Shown in pieces: positions 13,297-15,109 of a stretch of DNA of 15,109 nt (the stretch's first letter is position 1; each line of letters opens with the position of its first letter). Source of the DNA: Actinomycetota bacterium. GTDB lineage: Bacteria; Actinomycetota; Acidimicrobiia; Spongiisociales; UBA11373. The notes beneath the pieces are model-generated. The model saw nothing but the letters and a program-made list of their open reading frames with translations, did no database searches and was not told the origin of the DNA. Location of the stretch: positions 1-15,109 of the forward strand of contig DNGH01000088.1 in the NCBI GenBank assembly GCA_003486285.1. The letters are read 5' to 3'. The translations under genes and the position numbers were made by a program.

Positions 13297-14277
13297 CTAT
13301 CCCGCCAGACCCACCCGTACCCTCACTCGCTGCTGGTATTCCTCGGCCTTGTCCCGGGCCACCGCGGCATGGCGCCGCATGCCTGCCTCGACCGCGGCGT
13401 CATCGAGCGCCTCATACGCGGCGCGGATCGGAGCCAGGCCGACGATCACGGCCTCGGCAACGGCTTCCTTGAATTTGCCGTATCCCGATGAGCCGAACTC
13501 CGACTCGAGTGCCGGAATGGGAGTGCCGCTGAACAGGGACATGATCTCGAGGAGGTTGGAGACCCCGGGCTTCTCCTCCCAATCGTGGCGGACCCCCGAC
13601 CCGGAGTCGGTCACGGCGCGCTTCACCTTGGAGCGAATCACGTCCGGCGGATCCAGCACCAGGATCCGGCTGGCCTCGTCGGGATCCGACTTCGACATCT
13701 TGGCGGTGGGACTCTGCAGCGACATGATCCGGTCACCATGCTCGGGGATGATCGGATCGGGCACCGGGAACTCATCGCCAAAACGGGAGTTGAACCGAAT
13801 CGCCAGGTCTCGGGTCAACTCGAGGTGCTGCTTTTGATCGTCGCCCACCGGGACGGCGTGCGCTCGATAGAGAAGGATGTCGGCGGCCATCAGCACCGGA
13901 TAGGCGAGCAGGCCAAGCCTGGCTTCGGAACCCTTGGCCTTGTCCTTGTACTGGGTCATCCGGCTCAACTGGCCCACTCCAGTCATCGTGCCGAGGATCC
14001 AGGCGAGCTCGGTGTGTTGGGGCACCTCGCTCTGGTAATAGAAGAGCGACCGGGCCGGATCGACCCCGCAGGCGATGAGGACCCTGGCGGCGTTGCGGCG
14101 CTCCTCGGCAAAGGCGGCGACGTCGTAGTCGACGGTCATGGCGTGGAGGTCGACGATGCAGTAGATGCAGTCGTAGTCCTCCTGGAGCCGAACCCAGTTC
14201 CGCAACGCTCCCAGGTAGTTGCCGATGTGGACGTTGCCGGTCGGCTGCAGGCCGGAGAACACTCGCTTGCGATCCAT
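13297..14277 (-). CDS. trpS: Tryptophanyl-tRNA synthetase
   Basis: This 326-aa class I aminoacyl-tRNA synthetase charges tRNA-Trp. It has the HIGH-type motif HIGN (17-20, within GLQPTGNVHIGNYLGAL), the AIDxQ-equivalent PVGDDQKQHLELTRDLA (143-159) and the KMSKS loop (193-197, AKMSKSDP). The length is normal for bacterial TrpRS. The ATG at 14277 is chosen because GGAGG lies six bases upstream and the family's N-terminal sequence starts there. The in-frame reading to 14595 overlaps the divergent gene and has no homologous character. The leader between it and the divergent start is 76 bases, too short for a T-box. It is a single-gene unit here. Confidence 0.98.
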   Translation of the reverse strand: MDRKRVFSGLQPTGNVHIGNYLGALRNWVRLQEDYDCIYCIVDLHAMTVDYDVAAFAEERRNAARVLIACGVDPARSLFYYQSEVPQHTELAWILGTMTGVGQLSRMTQYKDKAKGSEARLGLLAYPVLMAADILLYRAHAVPVGDDQKQHLELTRDLAIRFNSRFGDEFPVPDPIIPEHGDRIMSLQSPTAKMSKSDPDEASRILVLDPPDVIRSKVKRAVTDSGSGVRHDWEEKPGVSNLLEIMSLFSGTPIPALESEFGSSGYGKFKEAVAEAVIVGLAPIRAAYEALDDAAVEAGMRRHAAVARDKAEEYQQRVRVRVGLAG

Positions 14278-14283
14278 GACCCG

Positions 14284-14288
14284 CCTCC
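14284..14288 (-). promoter_or_regulatory. Shine-Dalgarno GGAGG that fixes the trpS start
   Basis: GGAGG on the minus strand sits six bases before the ATG at 14277. It rules in favour of this start over the long upstream in-frame extension. Confidence 0.75.
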
Positions 14289-14353
14289 GGGGTCGGCGAC
14301 GGAGCGGAGGGTAGCGAGCGACCCGCCGCCCCCGGGCATGCCAGCATGGGGCT

Positions 14354-15109
14354 GTGATCCGCGAGCCCCGCACCGAGGTTGCCGCCCACGAACTGGTGGG
14401 GATCGCCTCGGACCACCTCACCGCGACCGTGGCCGTGCATCTCCCCTTCGAGGTGCTGGTGGCCTTCAAGAACGCCCTCAAGCAGTTCTTCTCGGCGCAG
14501 CCCTGGGGAGATGAGGACGCGGCGCGCCTGTCCCGCCTGATCGTCCCCCATCTCGATGCCGGATGGTGGGAGCTGGACCTGGGTCGCGGGCTCACTCTGA
14601 TCCACGGAATCCGTGACGGACGCTATGTCCTCGACGTCGTGGGCACCGGTCCCGCCGCATCGTCCGTGTTCGACCGGGTGTTCTCCGGGCCGGTGCTCCC
14701 TGCGGCGACACCCCACCCCCGCAAGGTGAAGTTCGATGTCGGTGGTGAGCCCGCGCCCGGGGTATGGCATCGCCGCGGCGAGGACATCGACGACCCCCGG
14801 GTGCTGGCCCTGATGGAGGACCTCGAGGTCACCGACGTCATGGTCGCCGGCGACTTTGTCACGGTCGGGCTGATGGCATCGGCCTCCTGGGAGGATCGCC
14901 TGGATGCCATCCTCGCCCGGGTCACCGGGTTGTTCTGGATCGGCGCCCCGGCCCGCACTCCCGAGCGGACGCGCGAGGAACTCCTCGATGAGGCCGGGCA
15001 CGTGGCGGTCACCCCGACCCGGCCCGAGGACCTGCATCTGATGGACCCCGATCGCTCCGAGCACCGCGAGTTGCTGGTGGCGGCGCTCGGCTCGGACGAC
15101 GCCCGCCGA
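14354..15109 (+). CDS. Nfu/NifU-N-domain-like protein, possibly followed by HEAT repeats (3' end outside window)
   Basis: The reading frame is open from GTG at 14354 to the window end (252 codons, no stop). An in-frame TAG at 14312 and the absence of another start codon make GTG the likely start. Residues 118-190 resemble the scaffold Nfu N-terminal domain: TPHPRKVKFDVG (119-130), then DDPRVLALMEDLEVTDVMVAG (147-166) and DFVTVG with a following SWEDRLDAILARV. The last visible residues, RELLVAALGSDDARR (238-252), look like the beginning of a HEAT-type helix. Nfu_N plus HEAT is the arrangement of Bacillus YpgR / Staphylococcus CvfC-type proteins. Residues 1-117 form an unrecognised alpha/beta domain (HLPFEVLVAFKNALKQFF, GWWELDLGRGLTLIHGI). 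Cysteine is absent in the visible part, so it is not a classical cluster scaffold. It is divergent from trpS. Confidence 0.75.
   Translation, partial: MIREPRTEVAAHELVGIASDHLTATVAVHLPFEVLVAFKNALKQFFSAQPWGDEDAARLSRLIVPHLDAGWWELDLGRGLTLIHGIRDGRYVLDVVGTGPAASSVFDRVFSGPVLPAATPHPRKVKFDVGGEPAPGVWHRRGEDIDDPRVLALMEDLEVTDVMVAGDFVTVGLMASASWEDRLDAILARVTGLFWIGAPARTPERTREELLDEAGHVAVTPTRPEDLHLMDPDRSEHRELLVAALGSDDARR

Noticed and set aside
14278..14353. T-box riboswitch upstream of trpS
   Set aside because: The 76-base gap is too short and shows no T-box consensus or specifier stem.
13772..15064. A 430-codon minus-strand frame across the trpS start and the right-edge gene
   Set aside because: It overlaps the TrpRS coding frame and the Nfu-like gene, and its product is Arg/Pro-rich without homology. 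The plus-strand frame has Nfu_N features.

Overview
The window looks like chromosome from a high-GC member of the Actinomycetota, probably an uncultured lineage near Acidimicrobiia. Three things suggest this: a GuaB3-type IMP dehydrogenase paralogue (an actinobacterial hallmark), a lipoprotein whose signal peptide ends in AACGDDD followed by a Thr/Ala/Glu linker (a style common in that class), and dense operons linked by ATGA or TGATG overlaps. The class assignment is inference. No rRNA, tRNA, CRISPR array, transposase or phage gene was found, and no gene-free stretch exceeds 300 bases.

Most genes lie on the minus strand, so the layout is given right to left. At the far right, a plus-strand gene runs off the window (Nfu/NifU-N-like domain, possibly followed by HEAT repeats). 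It diverges from trpS (14277 to 13297). Convergent with trpS is a small plus-strand four-helix-bundle (S23/Avd-like) gene, 12781-13134. It is framed by two heptanucleotide tandem arrays in inverted orientation, with a perfect hairpin on its upstream side. Divergent from it is a unit made of guaB3, guaA, a HisKA_3 sensor kinase and a NarL-type response regulator (12627 to 7955), joined by overlaps or a 7-base gap.

After a 257-base regulatory gap, which holds a DosR-box-like palindrome and a candidate promoter, a second long unit runs from 7697 to 127. It encodes an ethylbenzene-dehydrogenase-gamma-like haem-domain lipoprotein, a 70-aa two-helix membrane protein, a GltD-like flavoprotein fused to two-cluster ferredoxin modules, cytochrome b6, subunit IV, a Rieske protein, a dihaem cytochrome c and a CheA-type hybrid kinase with CheW and receiver domains. 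Translational coupling from the flavoprotein to the Rieske gene argues for one membrane electron-transfer assembly: a b6f-like quinol:cytochrome core with a cytoplasmic flavo-iron-sulphur partner. The kinase at the end of the operon may sense or regulate that chain.

The left edge (21-125) is a 105-base stretch of uninterrupted 7-base periodicity in which the repeat motif changes but the phase is kept. The two most unusual signals are the respiratory operon with its attached signalling genes, and the heptamer arrays, especially the inverted pair around the S23-type gene.
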